64,000 nt of DNA from positions 237,486-301,485 of the forward strand of contig JAVEYB010000003.1 of NCBI GenBank assembly GCA_034003725.1. Reading direction: 5' to 3'. The position numbers were made by a program, and so were the translations under genes. Source of the stretch: Candidatus Zixiibacteriota bacterium (GTDB lineage Bacteria; Zixibacteria; MSB-5A5; GN15; FEB-12). The notes under the pieces are model-generated. The model worked only from the letters and a program-made list of their open reading frames with translations, was not told the DNA's origin and made no database searches. Of the stretch, positions 18,054 to 27,354 are shown one piece after another. Position 1 is the stretch's first letter; every line of letters begins with the position of its first letter.

Positions 18054-18177
18054 CATAAAAATCAGAAAATGTCAGGTTGGGACACCCGTTCCAGCGTCGA
18101 ACGGGTACCAAATTCAGCGATCTCCCTATGCACCGCAGCCATTGCGTTCGGCACGCTGTAAGATGTAGCTTCCCTGT

Positions 18178-18624
18178 ATGGTTGCCATTCGAATCGTCCT
18201 GCGCGATCCCAAAGCCGTCGCCTGGCTGGTCCTGCTGACCGCCATATCCCTGCACGTTATCGACGAAGCCTTGACGAACTTCCTGTCTGAGTTCAACGCG
18301 CTGGTACCGCTCGCCAGGTCACTGACCGGGGTTGCCGCCATCCCGCACCTGTCCGGGGAAATCTGGCTGGGCGGGGTGCTGATCCTTCTCGTGGCCGGCC
18401 TGGCGCTCACTCCGATTGTCCATCGCGGTCACCTGCCGATTCGTGTGGTTGCGACCGCACTCGGCGTTCTGATGATTCTGAATGCCTGTGTGCATATTGC
18501 ATGGTCAGTGGCTTCGGGGAGTCTGATGCCCGGTGCGACAACGTCACCGATCCTCGGGGCGGCGGGCGCCTTTATGGCCGTCCGCGGGTTAAACGGCCGC
18601 TATTGGCGACACGGTTCCACGTGA
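18178..18624 (+). CDS. small integral membrane protein, HXXEE-like
   Basis: The 148-aa protein has four predicted membrane segments (about residues 13-30, 60-85, 90-115 and 120-140). The first contains LHVIDEALTNF and a later one NACVHIAWS. This resembles the HXXEE family, small membrane proteins of unknown function named for a His-x-x-Glu/Asp-Glu motif. There is no clear ribosome-binding site before the ATG, so the exact start is unsure. It stands alone between the RNA unit and the convergent DUF1573 gene. Confidence 0.55.
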   Translation: MVAIRIVLRDPKAVAWLVLLTAISLHVIDEALTNFLSEFNALVPLARSLTGVAAIPHLSGEIWLGGVLILLVAGLALTPIVHRGHLPIRVVATALGVLMILNACVHIAWSVASGSLMPGATTSPILGAAGAFMAVRGLNGRYWRHGST

Positions 18625-18679
18625 GCGACCGGAGACGCAATACGAGCCACGCCCGCACCAGCTCAGTTCTGTGTTTCGC

Positions 18680-19396
18680 CTACTCGGCGGATGACGAGGC
18701 GTCTGTCCCGAAAATGGTCCGTTTAATCGGTACGGTAAACCGGGTACCGCGGTCCTCACCCACGGAAAACGTGAATGACTTCTCAAATGACTGTTTGATA
18801 GCTGAGTCCGTGAGACTGATTCGCGCCGTCACGCTTTTGCTTGCCCCAATCCGGTCAGGCATCTCCAGCGTGATATACTGATCCGGAACATCGATCGGAG
18901 TCAGCTTCACCTCGCGATTCGAGAGATTACGGATGGTGAATTCCAGTTCCGTTCGCGCCTTCGCCCCGAACTGTGAAATGTCCAGTATGTGGGGGCTGAT
19001 CGTGACCGGCCGGGTCTCATCCGGTTGCGGTACAACATTGGCGCTGAACCCGATCAAATGAGAGGCCGCCGTATCGTTGGCGTAAATGTAGGCCCCTTTG
19101 GTGAGTGATCCGCGGTAATGCTTGCTTTCGAATATCAGCTCGACCCACGTTGAGTCGCCGGGAGGCAGAGTGTTTCTCTCCAGCGGAGCCCTGGTGCAGC
19201 CACAGCCGAGCCTGATATTTTTGATTTCGAGTACGGCGTCGCCGGTCGACCGAAGCAAAAAGCGATGGCTCACCACCGCATTCTGCGGCAGATAACCGAA
19301 ATCGAAGCTTGATGACGGCAGGGTCAGTTCCGGAGCGGCCGTCGCCGTCCCCGCAAGCAGTAGGAACACCACCCAGTACCGGCTGGCCGGTTTCAT
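18680..19396 (-). CDS. exported DUF1573 protein
   Basis: The 238-aa product has a cleavable signal peptide ending ATAAPE and a DUF1573 domain (FDFGYLPQNAVVSHRFLLRS, then the hallmark GCGCT at about residue 65). A second Ig-like half follows (LEFTIRNLSNREVKL). DUF1573 proteins are periplasmic or extracellular beta-sandwich proteins common in Bacteroidetes and related phyla; their biochemical role is unknown. GGAGG lies five bases before the ATG. Confidence 0.85.
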   Translation of the reverse strand: MKPASRYWVVFLLLAGTATAAPELTLPSSSFDFGYLPQNAVVSHRFLLRSTGDAVLEIKNIRLGCGCTRAPLERNTLPPGDSTWVELIFESKHYRGSLTKGAYIYANDTAASHLIGFSANVVPQPDETRPVTISPHILDISQFGAKARTELEFTIRNLSNREVKLTPIDVPDQYITLEMPDRIGASKSVTARISLTDSAIKQSFEKSFTFSVGEDRGTRFTVPIKRTIFGTDASSSAE

Positions 19397-19539
19397 ATAT
19401 CCTCCATACTGTAAGGCAATCTATCCTCGCTCCTGCTATTATACCGAAATGCCTGTTTCGCCGCTTGTAAGAATATTAGTGGGTCGCTATTTTCCTGTTA
19501 TTATGGACACGCATCCGGATGGGCGAGTGCAGGGAAATC

Positions 19540-19935
19540 ATGTACAAGCTCGCGATTGTCGGTCTCGGCGGGTGAGTCGGCGCAATTGCACGCTACTCAC
19601 TGTCGGGGCTTATCCATCGCCTGTCCGGCAGTGCATTCCCGTGGGGAACGCTTGTCGTAAACTTGATGGGTTGCTCTCTGATCGGTGTACTGATGGTGTG
19701 TTCTGAAGACCGTGACCTGATTTCGCCGGAGCCCCGTCTGTTGTTGGGAATCGGACTTCTGGGAGCATTCACGACTATCTCTACTTTTGGCTATGAATCG
19801 TTGGAACTTCTTCGTGACCGTCAACTGCTGTACTGTTCCATGAATCTGTTGGTCGGTGTCGTAGGTGGCCTGGCCGCCGTCTGGGCCGGTCGCCTTCTGG
19901 GCCGCCACTTGTTTCTGTACGGTGAGACCGACTAG
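19540..19935 (+). pseudogene. crcB: fluoride channel CrcB/Fluc with in-frame TGA at codon 12
   Basis: Read through, the frame encodes a 131-aa Fluc subunit of normal length. It begins MYKLAIVGLGG, then TGA at 19573-19575, then VGAIARYSLSG. GTLVVNLMG and GLLGAFTTISTFGYE follow, with the Asn and Phe residues of the fluoride path. Four hydrophobic helices are present. The stop replaces a residue in the conserved Gly-rich N-terminal turn, which a GGA-to-TGA change would explain. Other genes here use TGA as a normal stop, so recoding is unlikely. Restart at TTG 19660 or ATG 19663 would remove the first helix. It could be a true nonsense mutation or a base-call error. Confidence 0.75.
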
Positions 19936-20142
19936 CAGCACGGGCCCCGGGACCGCCGGGCACCACGACCGCGCAATCGCGGTTACAGGCAGTAGGCGCC
20001 TTCGAAAATCTCCGACCGGTGATCGAACTACGGCAGCCCGGTCGGACATCAGTGTCGATAGTGTGCCGACCATGGCTGACTGACGATACATGGACAAAGC
20101 CAATCCCTTTTAGCGCCGGACGATTTCCGGTGATTCGTGTGT

Positions 20143-22680
20143 ATGGACCAGACGCGTTGGAAACAGATACAGTCGCTGTTCGAACAGGCGCTCGACCTCC
20201 CTCCGGATGACCGCGAACACTTCGTCCGCATCCACTCCGGCGGCGATCGCAACCTGTGCGACGAGGTCCTCAAGATGCTGCGGGCCGATCAGCGGGCGCA
20301 CAGCCTGTTCGGCGGCGGGGCCGCCGACGCCCTCGGTCTGCCGAAACAGCTCTCTTTGGCCGGACGAAGAATCGGCGCGTTTGAACTCGTACGCGAAATC
20401 GGCGCCGGCGGTATGGGTGTCGTCTATCTTGCCCGACGAGTCGACGGCCAGTTTGAACAGCATGTCGCCGTCAAGCTCATCAAGCGCGGGATGGACACCG
20501 AGCAGATCCTCAAACGCTTCCAGATCGAGCGACAGATTCTCGCGCGCCTCGAACACCCGAATATCGCGCGGCTGCTCGATGGCGGCGTCACCGAGGAGGG
20601 TCTGCCGTACTTCACGATGGAGTACGTCGAAGGTGAGCCGATCGACCGATACTGCGACACGCACCGCCTGACAGTAGAACAGCGTCTGGTCCTGTTCCTG
20701 ACCGCCTGCGATGCCGTTGCCTACGCCCAGCGGTGCCTTGTCGTGCACCGCGATCTGAAACCGGCCAATATCGTAGTGACGGCGGCCGGGCAAGTCAAAT
20801 TGCTCGATTTCGGCATCGCCAGGGTACTCAGCGATGATCCGCAATTTGCCGTCCACGAACCGCTCACCCGCACCGGCTTCCGCGTCATGACCCCGGGATA
20901 TGCATCCCCCGAACAGGTGAGGGGAGAGCCTGTAACGACGGCGAGCGACGTCTACTCGCTTGGTGTCGTTCTATATGAGCTGCTCACCGGCCGAAAACCC
21001 TACGAGGTCACAGGCGAATCGATCAAGCAGATCGAAGAAGCCATCGTGTCAACCGATCCCAAAAAGCCAAGCACGGCCGTGGTCACCTCCCCAACATCCG
21101 TTAAAACCCGCTCCCCTGAAACCAGTGATCCCAGGGCGCGAAGTGAGGCGCGCGGCTGCAGCCCCGAGCGGCTTCGGCGACGACTATCCGGCGATCTGGA
21201 CAACATCTGTCTGATGGCGCTCAGAAAGGACCCCGCCCGACGCTACGAGTCCGCTGAGCAGTTTCGCGAAGATATCCGCCGGCACCTCGCCGGGCTGCCG
21301 GTTCACGCCCGACCGGAGACCCTCAGCTATACGCTGTCGAAATTCATCCAGAGACACCGCGTCGCCGTTTCCGTCGCGGCGTTTGTCGTTCTGCTGGTCA
21401 CGGCACTAGTTGCGTTTTACACCGTGAGACTGTCGGAAGAACGAGACCGGGCTCGCGCCGAAGCGCGCAAGGCCGCCGAAGTAGCCTCGTTTCTGACTGA
21501 CCTCTTCGAGATTGCCGACCCGATCAACGCCAGCGGCGAGACCATCACCGCCCGCGAACTGCTCGATCGCGGCGGCGAGCGCATTGATGTCGAGTTGGCC
21601 GGCCAGCCTGATGTGCAGGCGAATCTTCTGCACGTGATAGGCAAGGTGTACTACAACCTCGGGTTGTACGACGCTGCCGCCGACGCCCAGCGGCGAGCGT
21701 ACGAACTGCAATCTGCGCTGTACGGCGAACGCAGCGAAGAAGTCGGGCTGACCTTGATGGAACTCGCCGCGCTCGCCGATATCGACGGTCACTACGACTC
21801 CGCTATCGCCTGCAATCGACGGGCTGTGGACATCTTCACTTCTCAGCGGGGAGAAAGAGACACACTGACCGCAACGGCCATCAACGATCTCGCGATCGGC
21901 CTGCGCCACAACGGTGAACTCGATGAGTCGGAACGATATTACCGCCGGGCGTTGCAGCTGCGCAAAGAACTGCTCGGCAGTCGTCACGCCGATGTCGCCC
22001 ATACTCTGAATCACCTCGGAAGACTCCTCCAGTCTCAGGGAAGACTTTCCGAAGCCGAACAGTTGTTTCGCGAGGGTCTGGAGATCCGGCGCGAGTACTT
22101 CGGAACCGATAACTATGCCGACGTTGCGGCCAGCTATGCGGCGCTCGCGGGCTGTCTGGCCGCTCAGAAGCGATACGAAGAATCCGTCGAGATGTACGCT
22201 CGGTCACGCGAGTCATTCATGGCCGTTTTCGGCGAGGATCATCCCTACACGGTAGGTGTCATCGCCAGCCGCGGGCGAACGCTGATGGAGCTGGGACGGT
22301 TCCGCGAAGCCGGGCAGTCGATCCGCCGCGCAATCGATATCCAAAGCCGAATCCTGCCCGACGATCATCCTCACCGGAGCAACACACTGTATTATCTCGG
22401 TGAGTTGTACCTTCGGCAGGGGTTCGCCGATTCCGCCGAAACGATCTTTCGTCGAACGCTGGCCATTCGCGAGCAATCCCTCCCACCGGACAACTGGCGT
22501 ATCGCGCAGGTCCGGAGCAGCCTCGGAGAGTGCCTGCTCGATCAGGGACGGATCACCGAAGCCTCGCCGCTGATTCGCGAAAGCTACGACCTGCTGCTCG
22601 AGCAATTGGGAGACAGCAGCCTCACTACCCAACTCGCCGGCGAAAGACTCCTGCGGCTTCAGCAAGCCCTTCACCCGTAA
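20143..22680 (+). CDS. membrane serine/threonine protein kinase with TPR sensor domain
   Basis: The 845-aa protein has a Hanks-type kinase domain from about residue 75 to 380. It shows GAGGMGVVY (ATP loop), VAVKLIK (catalytic Lys), HRDLKPAN (catalytic loop), DFG and YASPEQ. An N-terminal leader of about 70 residues matches the short helical region seen in Planctomycete- and Acidobacteria-type kinases. One membrane helix follows near 405-430 (VSVAAFVVLLVTALVAFYTV). The C-terminal 400 residues are TPRs of the kinesin-light-chain type (AAADAQRRAYELQ, ESERYYRRALQLR, EAEQLFREGLEIR) outside the membrane. ATG at 20143 is preferred over GTG at 20137. Substrates are unknown. Confidence 0.92.
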   Translation: MDQTRWKQIQSLFEQALDLPPDDREHFVRIHSGGDRNLCDEVLKMLRADQRAHSLFGGGAADALGLPKQLSLAGRRIGAFELVREIGAGGMGVVYLARRVDGQFEQHVAVKLIKRGMDTEQILKRFQIERQILARLEHPNIARLLDGGVTEEGLPYFTMEYVEGEPIDRYCDTHRLTVEQRLVLFLTACDAVAYAQRCLVVHRDLKPANIVVTAAGQVKLLDFGIARVLSDDPQFAVHEPLTRTGFRVMTPGYASPEQVRGEPVTTASDVYSLGVVLYELLTGRKPYEVTGESIKQIEEAIVSTDPKKPSTAVVTSPTSVKTRSPETSDPRARSEARGCSPERLRRRLSGDLDNICLMALRKDPARRYESAEQFREDIRRHLAGLPVHARPETLSYTLSKFIQRHRVAVSVAAFVVLLVTALVAFYTVRLSEERDRARAEARKAAEVASFLTDLFEIADPINASGETITARELLDRGGERIDVELAGQPDVQANLLHVIGKVYYNLGLYDAAADAQRRAYELQSALYGERSEEVGLTLMELAALADIDGHYDSAIACNRRAVDIFTSQRGERDTLTATAINDLAIGLRHNGELDESERYYRRALQLRKELLGSRHADVAHTLNHLGRLLQSQGRLSEAEQLFREGLEIRREYFGTDNYADVAASYAALAGCLAAQKRYEESVEMYARSRESFMAVFGEDHPYTVGVIASRGRTLMELGRFREAGQSIRRAIDIQSRILPDDHPHRSNTLYYLGELYLRQGFADSAETIFRRTLAIREQSLPPDNWRIAQVRSSLGECLLDQGRITEASPLIRESYDLLLEQLGDSSLTTQLAGERLLRLQQALHP

Positions 22681-22696
22681 CCCGCACTGCGGCTCT

Positions 22697-23428
22697 TCAG
22701 AAGTCTACCGATGCTCCGAGATGAACTGTGAACAGATCGGTTTTCGATCTGCGCACATCGTACGTGACCGTCGACCCCGTTTGAGTGATACTGCCTTCCT
22801 TCAGGTAGTCCGCCTCGCCGCCGAATATGTATCCGGCCCGGAGATCGATGAATACGTTGTACCCTCGCTTGCGCGCGATCCCGTCGTACACCCGGATCAT
22901 CGTTCCTCCTCGCACACCGTAGCTATAGGCCCAGTCGTCGAAATTGGTCGATCCGATATCCACCTCGTCTCCGCCGGAGTCGTAGATATCGTCGATTGAT
23001 GTCCGTGTATAGAGATACTTGAATCCGACCAGTGCGTCGGCGTACGGCCGGAAGCCGCCGTGACGGTAGCCCACACGGAAGAACAGGTGCGTCTGCACGA
23101 TATTGTTGGTCGTCGAGACATCGACCTGGATGTCGGGAATCGTCGATGACAACGGCTCACGCCGCGTCTGATCCCCGTACAGCAGATACTCGAAAGACAG
23201 CCCGATTCCGAACGGCTGCTGCTGCGGGCTCCAGACACCGTCGATACATACACCGAACCCGTCGTCTTCGATTTCGTCCTTGAATTCTCCGGCCGGCACC
23301 GCCCCGGCAAATGATATCCCCGCCTGCCAGTTTGGGCGCGCAGCTACCGACGACACTTCCAGTAAGACTGCAATTGTCAGTACCCCGGCTGCCCTTACGC
23401 ACGCCGCCATACCCCTGATTCGTTTCAT
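22697..23428 (-). CDS. outer-membrane beta-barrel protein
   Basis: ATG at 23428, two bases after GGAGGTT, gives 243 aa with a signal peptide ending VSSVAARP. The mature part is a chain of alternating strands rich in Gly and aromatic residues (WQAGISFAGAVP, FGIGLSFEYLLYG, THLFFRVGYRHGG), ending in LFTVHLGASVDF with a C-terminal Phe. This is a pattern used for outer-membrane insertion. It resembles the OmpW/OmpA-like 8-strand group without a specific family match. It is convergent with the kinase gene, 16 bases away. Confidence 0.75.
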   Translation of the reverse strand: MKRIRGMAACVRAAGVLTIAVLLEVSSVAARPNWQAGISFAGAVPAGEFKDEIEDDGFGVCIDGVWSPQQQPFGIGLSFEYLLYGDQTRREPLSSTIPDIQVDVSTTNNIVQTHLFFRVGYRHGGFRPYADALVGFKYLYTRTSIDDIYDSGGDEVDIGSTNFDDWAYSYGVRGGTMIRVYDGIARKRGYNVFIDLRAGYIFGGEADYLKEGSITQTGSTVTYDVRRSKTDLFTVHLGASVDF

Positions 23429-23615
23429 GGAACCTCCGGGCTGTTCGTTGTCAACAGTCGCTCTGCTCGCTACATCCGCCGCACGATAATACCGCATCGC
23501 TATACGAATGGCAATGTGGGATGTTCAGTTTCCTCTGACCGCAATCACTGCGCGCGTGATCTCTTTGGTCACACGGCCACTGGTGGCAAAACCGGGACCG
23601 TAGTGTCTCCGGTCG

Positions 23616-24389
23616 CTAGCCCTGCAGCTTCTTGACGATTTTCCGAACCATTGAACGCGGCGACACGCGGATTGCCGGCGGAGTCAGCTTGTTCCTGATA
23701 CCGGGGAGAATGACCACCTGTCGATTCCTGAAGCCCCGCACCCCCGCTTCGGCAACTTTGCGAGCATCCGCCATCCCGAGCCTGAACAGGGTAGAGGTAT
23801 CCAATCCGGCTATTTCGGCAAACTCGGTTTTGGTGGGACCGGGACAGAGGCAGGAGACCGTGACCGATGTCTCCGCCAGCTCCTCGGCCAGCGCCTCTGT
23901 AAACGAAAGCACATACGCCTTACTGGCATAGTAGACGGCGACCAGCGGACCCGGTACAAAAGCCGCCGTCGAGGCCACGTTTAAGACGCCGCCCCGATCG
24001 CGGCGCACCATGCCGGGCAGAAAGAGCCTCGTCAAATGCGTGAGTGCTGCGATATTGACGGCAATCATGTCAAGGTGTCGATTGACGTCGATCCGGTCGA
24101 ATCGTCCGGCTTGCCCGAAACCTGCATTGTTGACCAAAACATCAATCTCAATCCCCAACGCTTGCGTCTTTTCCAGCAGTATCTGCGGGGTATCAGGTTC
24201 GGACAGATCGGCGGGAATGGCGACGGTATCGATGACAAACTCATCTCGGAACTGCTCCGCGAGCGCGGCGATTCGCTTTTCACGCCGTGCTGCGAGGACG
24301 AGATTTGATCCCTCGGCGGCAAAGACCCGGGCGAGTTCCATACCGATTCCCGACGACGCGCCGGTGATGAGCACGGTTTCGGCAGGCAT
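23616..24389 (-). CDS. short-chain dehydrogenase/reductase, DltE/YqjQ type
   Basis: A classical SDR of 257 aa: GASSGIG nucleotide-binding turn at residues 10-16, NNAG near 88, Ser in NVASTAAF and the YYASK catalytic Tyr-Lys near 155. The C-terminal extension LPGIRNKLTPPAIRVSPRSM is seen in the acyl/keto-reductase subgroup that includes YqjQ. The arginine in AARREKR after beta-2 suggests NADPH preference. Substrate unknown. Confidence 0.88.
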   Translation of the reverse strand: MPAETVLITGASSGIGMELARVFAAEGSNLVLAARREKRIAALAEQFRDEFVIDTVAIPADLSEPDTPQILLEKTQALGIEIDVLVNNAGFGQAGRFDRIDVNRHLDMIAVNIAALTHLTRLFLPGMVRRDRGGVLNVASTAAFVPGPLVAVYYASKAYVLSFTEALAEELAETSVTVSCLCPGPTKTEFAEIAGLDTSTLFRLGMADARKVAEAGVRGFRNRQVVILPGIRNKLTPPAIRVSPRSMVRKIVKKLQG

Positions 24390-24497
24390 AGCTTCATGAA
24401 CTCCGAATCGTATGTGATTGAGATGGTACCTTGACTAGTCGAATGCAGGGGTGCTGATTGATCATAGTGCGACGCCCCAGTGAATCGCAAAAACATA

Positions 24498-24571
24498 TAC
24501 CCCCGGCAGGATTCGAACCTGCTACCCTCTGCTTAGAAGGCAGATGCTCTATCCGAATGAGCTACGGGGGC
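24498..24571 (-). tRNA. tRNA-Arg (TCT)
   Basis: A 74-nt cloverleaf read on the minus strand: acceptor GCCCCCG paired with CGGGGGT (one G-U), D-arm TAGCTCATTCGGATAGAGCA, anticodon loop CTTCTAA in a TCTGC/GCAGA stem, T-arm with GGTTCGAATCC. Anticodon TCT reads AGA. CCA is not encoded. Confidence 0.95.
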
Positions 24572-24673
24572 AAGTCTTGTTGTTGTGCAACGGGTTAATG
24601 ATGCACTAGGCCTGATCCAATATTGAAACAGGGGCTGGGTTTATCAAGAGAAAAATGAGGACAAACAAATCCC

Positions 24674-26617
24674 CTACGCCACGTAGCAGCCGTCAAGCGG
24701 CCACCGGACGTAATCGCCCTTCCAGATCCGGGTCAGATCCCGGTCGATTATCTCCGACGTCTTGTTGAGCCGCTCGCCCACCATGCGCCGGTGCATACGC
24801 TCAAGATGGAAGTCCGTCGTCTCGACATCAAACGGCAGTAATTCCGGGTTCACGAACCGAATCGCGCCGTCGCAGTCACGAGCCGTGATCAGCCGGTTGC
24901 GGTTGTACCGGCTGGGGGAGAAGGGGATGTCAAGGATGCCCTCCTGGAACGCCCGGATCGCTCCCCGCGCCAGCGAGCCGTTGCCAAGCGTTTCAATCGC
25001 CGTCATGATGGACGTGACTTCGGATTCCAGCAGCCGGCATTCGCGCTGCACGCCTGCCCGGTCGACCTGCATGTCCGAGGCGCGGGCGACGCCGTCCTGA
25101 GTCAGGCGAAGGGCCGCTGCATTGTCGAACCGCGTGGGGATCTTGTACGACTCGACCGGTGTCTTGATCATGAACCGGGTCGCTTTCGCCAGCGCGCCGG
25201 TCGTCGATGAGTTCAGTATCAACTGCTCCGCTTTTTGCGGGTCGGCGGGGAACGCCGCCATGTAATGATGATACACGGTCGACACCGTGCACTGAGTGAA
25301 GCCGTACTTAGCCAGATACCGACGAGTCATGCGGTTGATCGTCTGGATCGCGGCGATATCCTGGACCCGGTTGCCCTGCTCCGCAAGTCCGACACTGATA
25401 CACCGTACTCCCGATTTGGCCGACAGGACCGCCTGTACGATATTGATGCAGATCGGAATCGACGGCTCGATCAGGCTGGTCGTCAACGGTCCGAAATACT
25501 CGCGATTGATCGTTATCCCGTACGTCGACTGGTACATGCCGGACAGCTTATCGACATACTTCCAGTACCTCAGATTTGTCGTCGGCGACGTTCGCTTGTC
25601 GTACGGGTAGAGGTAGCAGATAAAGCCCCCCTCCAGCGAACTGGCGCCGCCGGCAAGGGCGATTTCGTGCACCAGACGATGATCCGGGGAACCGGCCCTG
25701 ATCTGGAACGGGGTCGTGATCGATGAGAGTATCTGTTTCACGCCCGGTACGCCATGCACCTCGACCGGGTAACCGTTCAGGAATGAGACACCACCCGGTT
25801 CGGAGCGCCGTACCCCCTCTTCGGCCTTTGCGTACATGTTCTTTCGGCTGGCCGCATCGAGTTGAATCGAAGACACATTCATGCCGTTCGCTTCGAGCAG
25901 TTTCAGAATCTCTATCTCGTCGGCGATATGTGCAACGCCGGTTCGCGGCTGCAAGAGGGGTGCGTAGGTTTTCGCATTCAATCGCGCTGCCGTGATGTGG
26001 TGGAGATTCTGCGACGGCTTCGCGTGATTACCGGTGATATCGGCATCGAGTACCTGCGAACCGGTCGGCCACGACGATAGCACCTGCTGGCGCGTCGTCG
26101 CAAACTCCTGGTCGGACATCGGTTCGTCGGTCACCTCGTGTAGGTCGTCAATCGCCGGCATCTCGTCGAACGCAAGGCGATCGAGACGCCGCGGCGTGAT
26201 TCCTTTCTCGTGAAAATCCTTTCTCAGGTTGTCGAGTACATGCTGCCACCCCACCGGTTTGGCTGCGACATAGTCAAATCCCCGGCCGCGGTACTTGCGG
26301 ACAATGGTGTCATTCGCTTCCTTGACCGACAGATTCCCGCCCAGATACCAGAGTTTCGGCTCATCGTTGCCGAGTCGATAGCGCTGCAACAGCTGCGGAA
26401 AATCCTCGAGATACAGGTCGGCGTGACCGTTGTTGCAGGAAATGAGGACGGCGTCGCAATCATCGGCAAGGTGGAAGAAATCGTCGAGCGTATTGCCGAT
26501 GCCGAGATTGCGGACCGCCATGCCGGATTCCCGAAGCGCCAGCGTCAGCAACGCCATGCCGACCGAGTGGATGTCGTCCCCGATCGACCCGATAAGCAGC
26601 CGATAGGTGCTGTTCAT
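24674..26617 (-). CDS. fused B12-dependent glutamate mutase (GlmS-GlmE)
   Basis: Glutamate mutase interconverts L-glutamate and threo-3-methyl-L-aspartate using adenosylcobalamin. This 647-aa protein joins both subunits. About residues 1-140 are the cobalamin-binding small subunit with DDIHSVG (the DxHxxG His ligand), then ISCNNGH and LGGNL. From about residue 200 comes the catalytic large subunit: RTGVAHI, SFLNGYPVEVHG, FQIRAGSPDHR, EGGFICYLYPYDK, INREYFGPLT and SVGLAEQGN. The Arg residues of the substrate-binding claw appear conserved. The ATG at 26617 overlaps the upstream stop as ATGA, so it is coupled to the racemase gene. Methylaspartate ammonia-lyase is not in the window. Confidence 0.88.
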   Translation of the reverse strand: MNSTYRLLIGSIGDDIHSVGMALLTLALRESGMAVRNLGIGNTLDDFFHLADDCDAVLISCNNGHADLYLEDFPQLLQRYRLGNDEPKLWYLGGNLSVKEANDTIVRKYRGRGFDYVAAKPVGWQHVLDNLRKDFHEKGITPRRLDRLAFDEMPAIDDLHEVTDEPMSDQEFATTRQQVLSSWPTGSQVLDADITGNHAKPSQNLHHITAARLNAKTYAPLLQPRTGVAHIADEIEILKLLEANGMNVSSIQLDAASRKNMYAKAEEGVRRSEPGGVSFLNGYPVEVHGVPGVKQILSSITTPFQIRAGSPDHRLVHEIALAGGASSLEGGFICYLYPYDKRTSPTTNLRYWKYVDKLSGMYQSTYGITINREYFGPLTTSLIEPSIPICINIVQAVLSAKSGVRCISVGLAEQGNRVQDIAAIQTINRMTRRYLAKYGFTQCTVSTVYHHYMAAFPADPQKAEQLILNSSTTGALAKATRFMIKTPVESYKIPTRFDNAAALRLTQDGVARASDMQVDRAGVQRECRLLESEVTSIMTAIETLGNGSLARGAIRAFQEGILDIPFSPSRYNRNRLITARDCDGAIRFVNPELLPFDVETTDFHLERMHRRMVGERLNKTSEIIDRDLTRIWKGDYVRWPLDGCYVA

Positions 26618-27354
26618 GACTTGCGAAGCTCGCCGGTGCGGACCGGTCGGTCGATGCATTTGCTGATGGCCGCGTTACAAATACAGTCGATCGAGTCAAT
26701 CAGCGGGATCGACATATCGTCCTGGCTGAGTACCAGCGGTATCTCACTGCACCCGCCGACTATGGCGTCGGCGCCCAGTTCCCGAAGACGCTCGACCGCT
26801 TCCAGAAAACGCTCCCGAGGCTTTCCGGTGATGTTGCCCGCCTTGATCCCCCACGGTTCGTAGATGGGGTCCATGAAGTAATACTGCTGATCACGGTCGT
26901 CGAAAACGACCGAACGAATCCCGGCTTCTTCAAATCGGGACTGGAAGAGGTTGCACTTCAAATTTCCGGTCGATGCGAGTATGCCGACCGCCTTTGCATC
27001 GGGGAAGTACGACGTGCAGTACTCCACCGATTCCCGGATACCGTCGATAAACTCCGCCCGCGAATTTCTCTGCAACTGGGGGATGAAGTAATGCGAGGTC
27101 ATGCAGGCAAGGGCAAGATATGATGCACCAAACCGGTTGCAGATCTCGACCGAGCGCTGCAGTTCAGGCAGCGGCGACGGTCCGCCGTACAGAATGCCCT
27201 GGGTGCGATCCGGTATCCCGGTGTTGTTGTGAAGGATAACTTCGATGTATTCCTGGTCCTTCTCGGTGGGCGTCAACTCTACCAGTCGCTTAAACATGTA
27301 TGCCGCAGCCACCGAGCCCATGCCGCCGATGATACCTAGCTTTTTGCCTGCCAC
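26614..27354 (-). CDS. aspartate/glutamate racemase family protein
   Basis: GTG at 27354 (246 aa) is chosen since AGGA lies seven bases upstream and the match to the family begins right after it (KKLGIIGGMGSVAA). Other features are NNTGIPDRT, the first catalytic Cys in LACMTSHYF (usually CNTAH) and the second in GGCSEIPL. The family racemises Asp or Glu without cofactor through two cysteines. Here it is the first gene of a two-gene unit with a fused glutamate mutase, overlapping it by four bases. It may supply the isomer for, or act on the product of, the mutase. The Met-Thr-Ser variation around the first Cys makes substrate prediction unsafe. Confidence 0.85.
   Translation of the reverse strand: MAGKKLGIIGGMGSVAAAYMFKRLVELTPTEKDQEYIEVILHNNTGIPDRTQGILYGGPSPLPELQRSVEICNRFGASYLALACMTSHYFIPQLQRNSRAEFIDGIRESVEYCTSYFPDAKAVGILASTGNLKCNLFQSRFEEAGIRSVVFDDRDQQYYFMDPIYEPWGIKAGNITGKPRERFLEAVERLRELGADAIVGGCSEIPLVLSQDDMSIPLIDSIDCICNAAISKCIDRPVRTGELRKS

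Noticed and set aside
17989-18255. 88-codon minus-strand frame covering the promoter and RBS of the mini-gene
   Set aside because: It runs through the promoter and ends right after the Shine-Dalgarno sequence; it has no ribosome-binding site of its own and no protein-like pattern.
19397-19539. Fluoride riboswitch upstream of crcB
   Set aside because: The conserved GGCGATGG core and the GCTGATGAC segment of the crcB motif RNA are not present.
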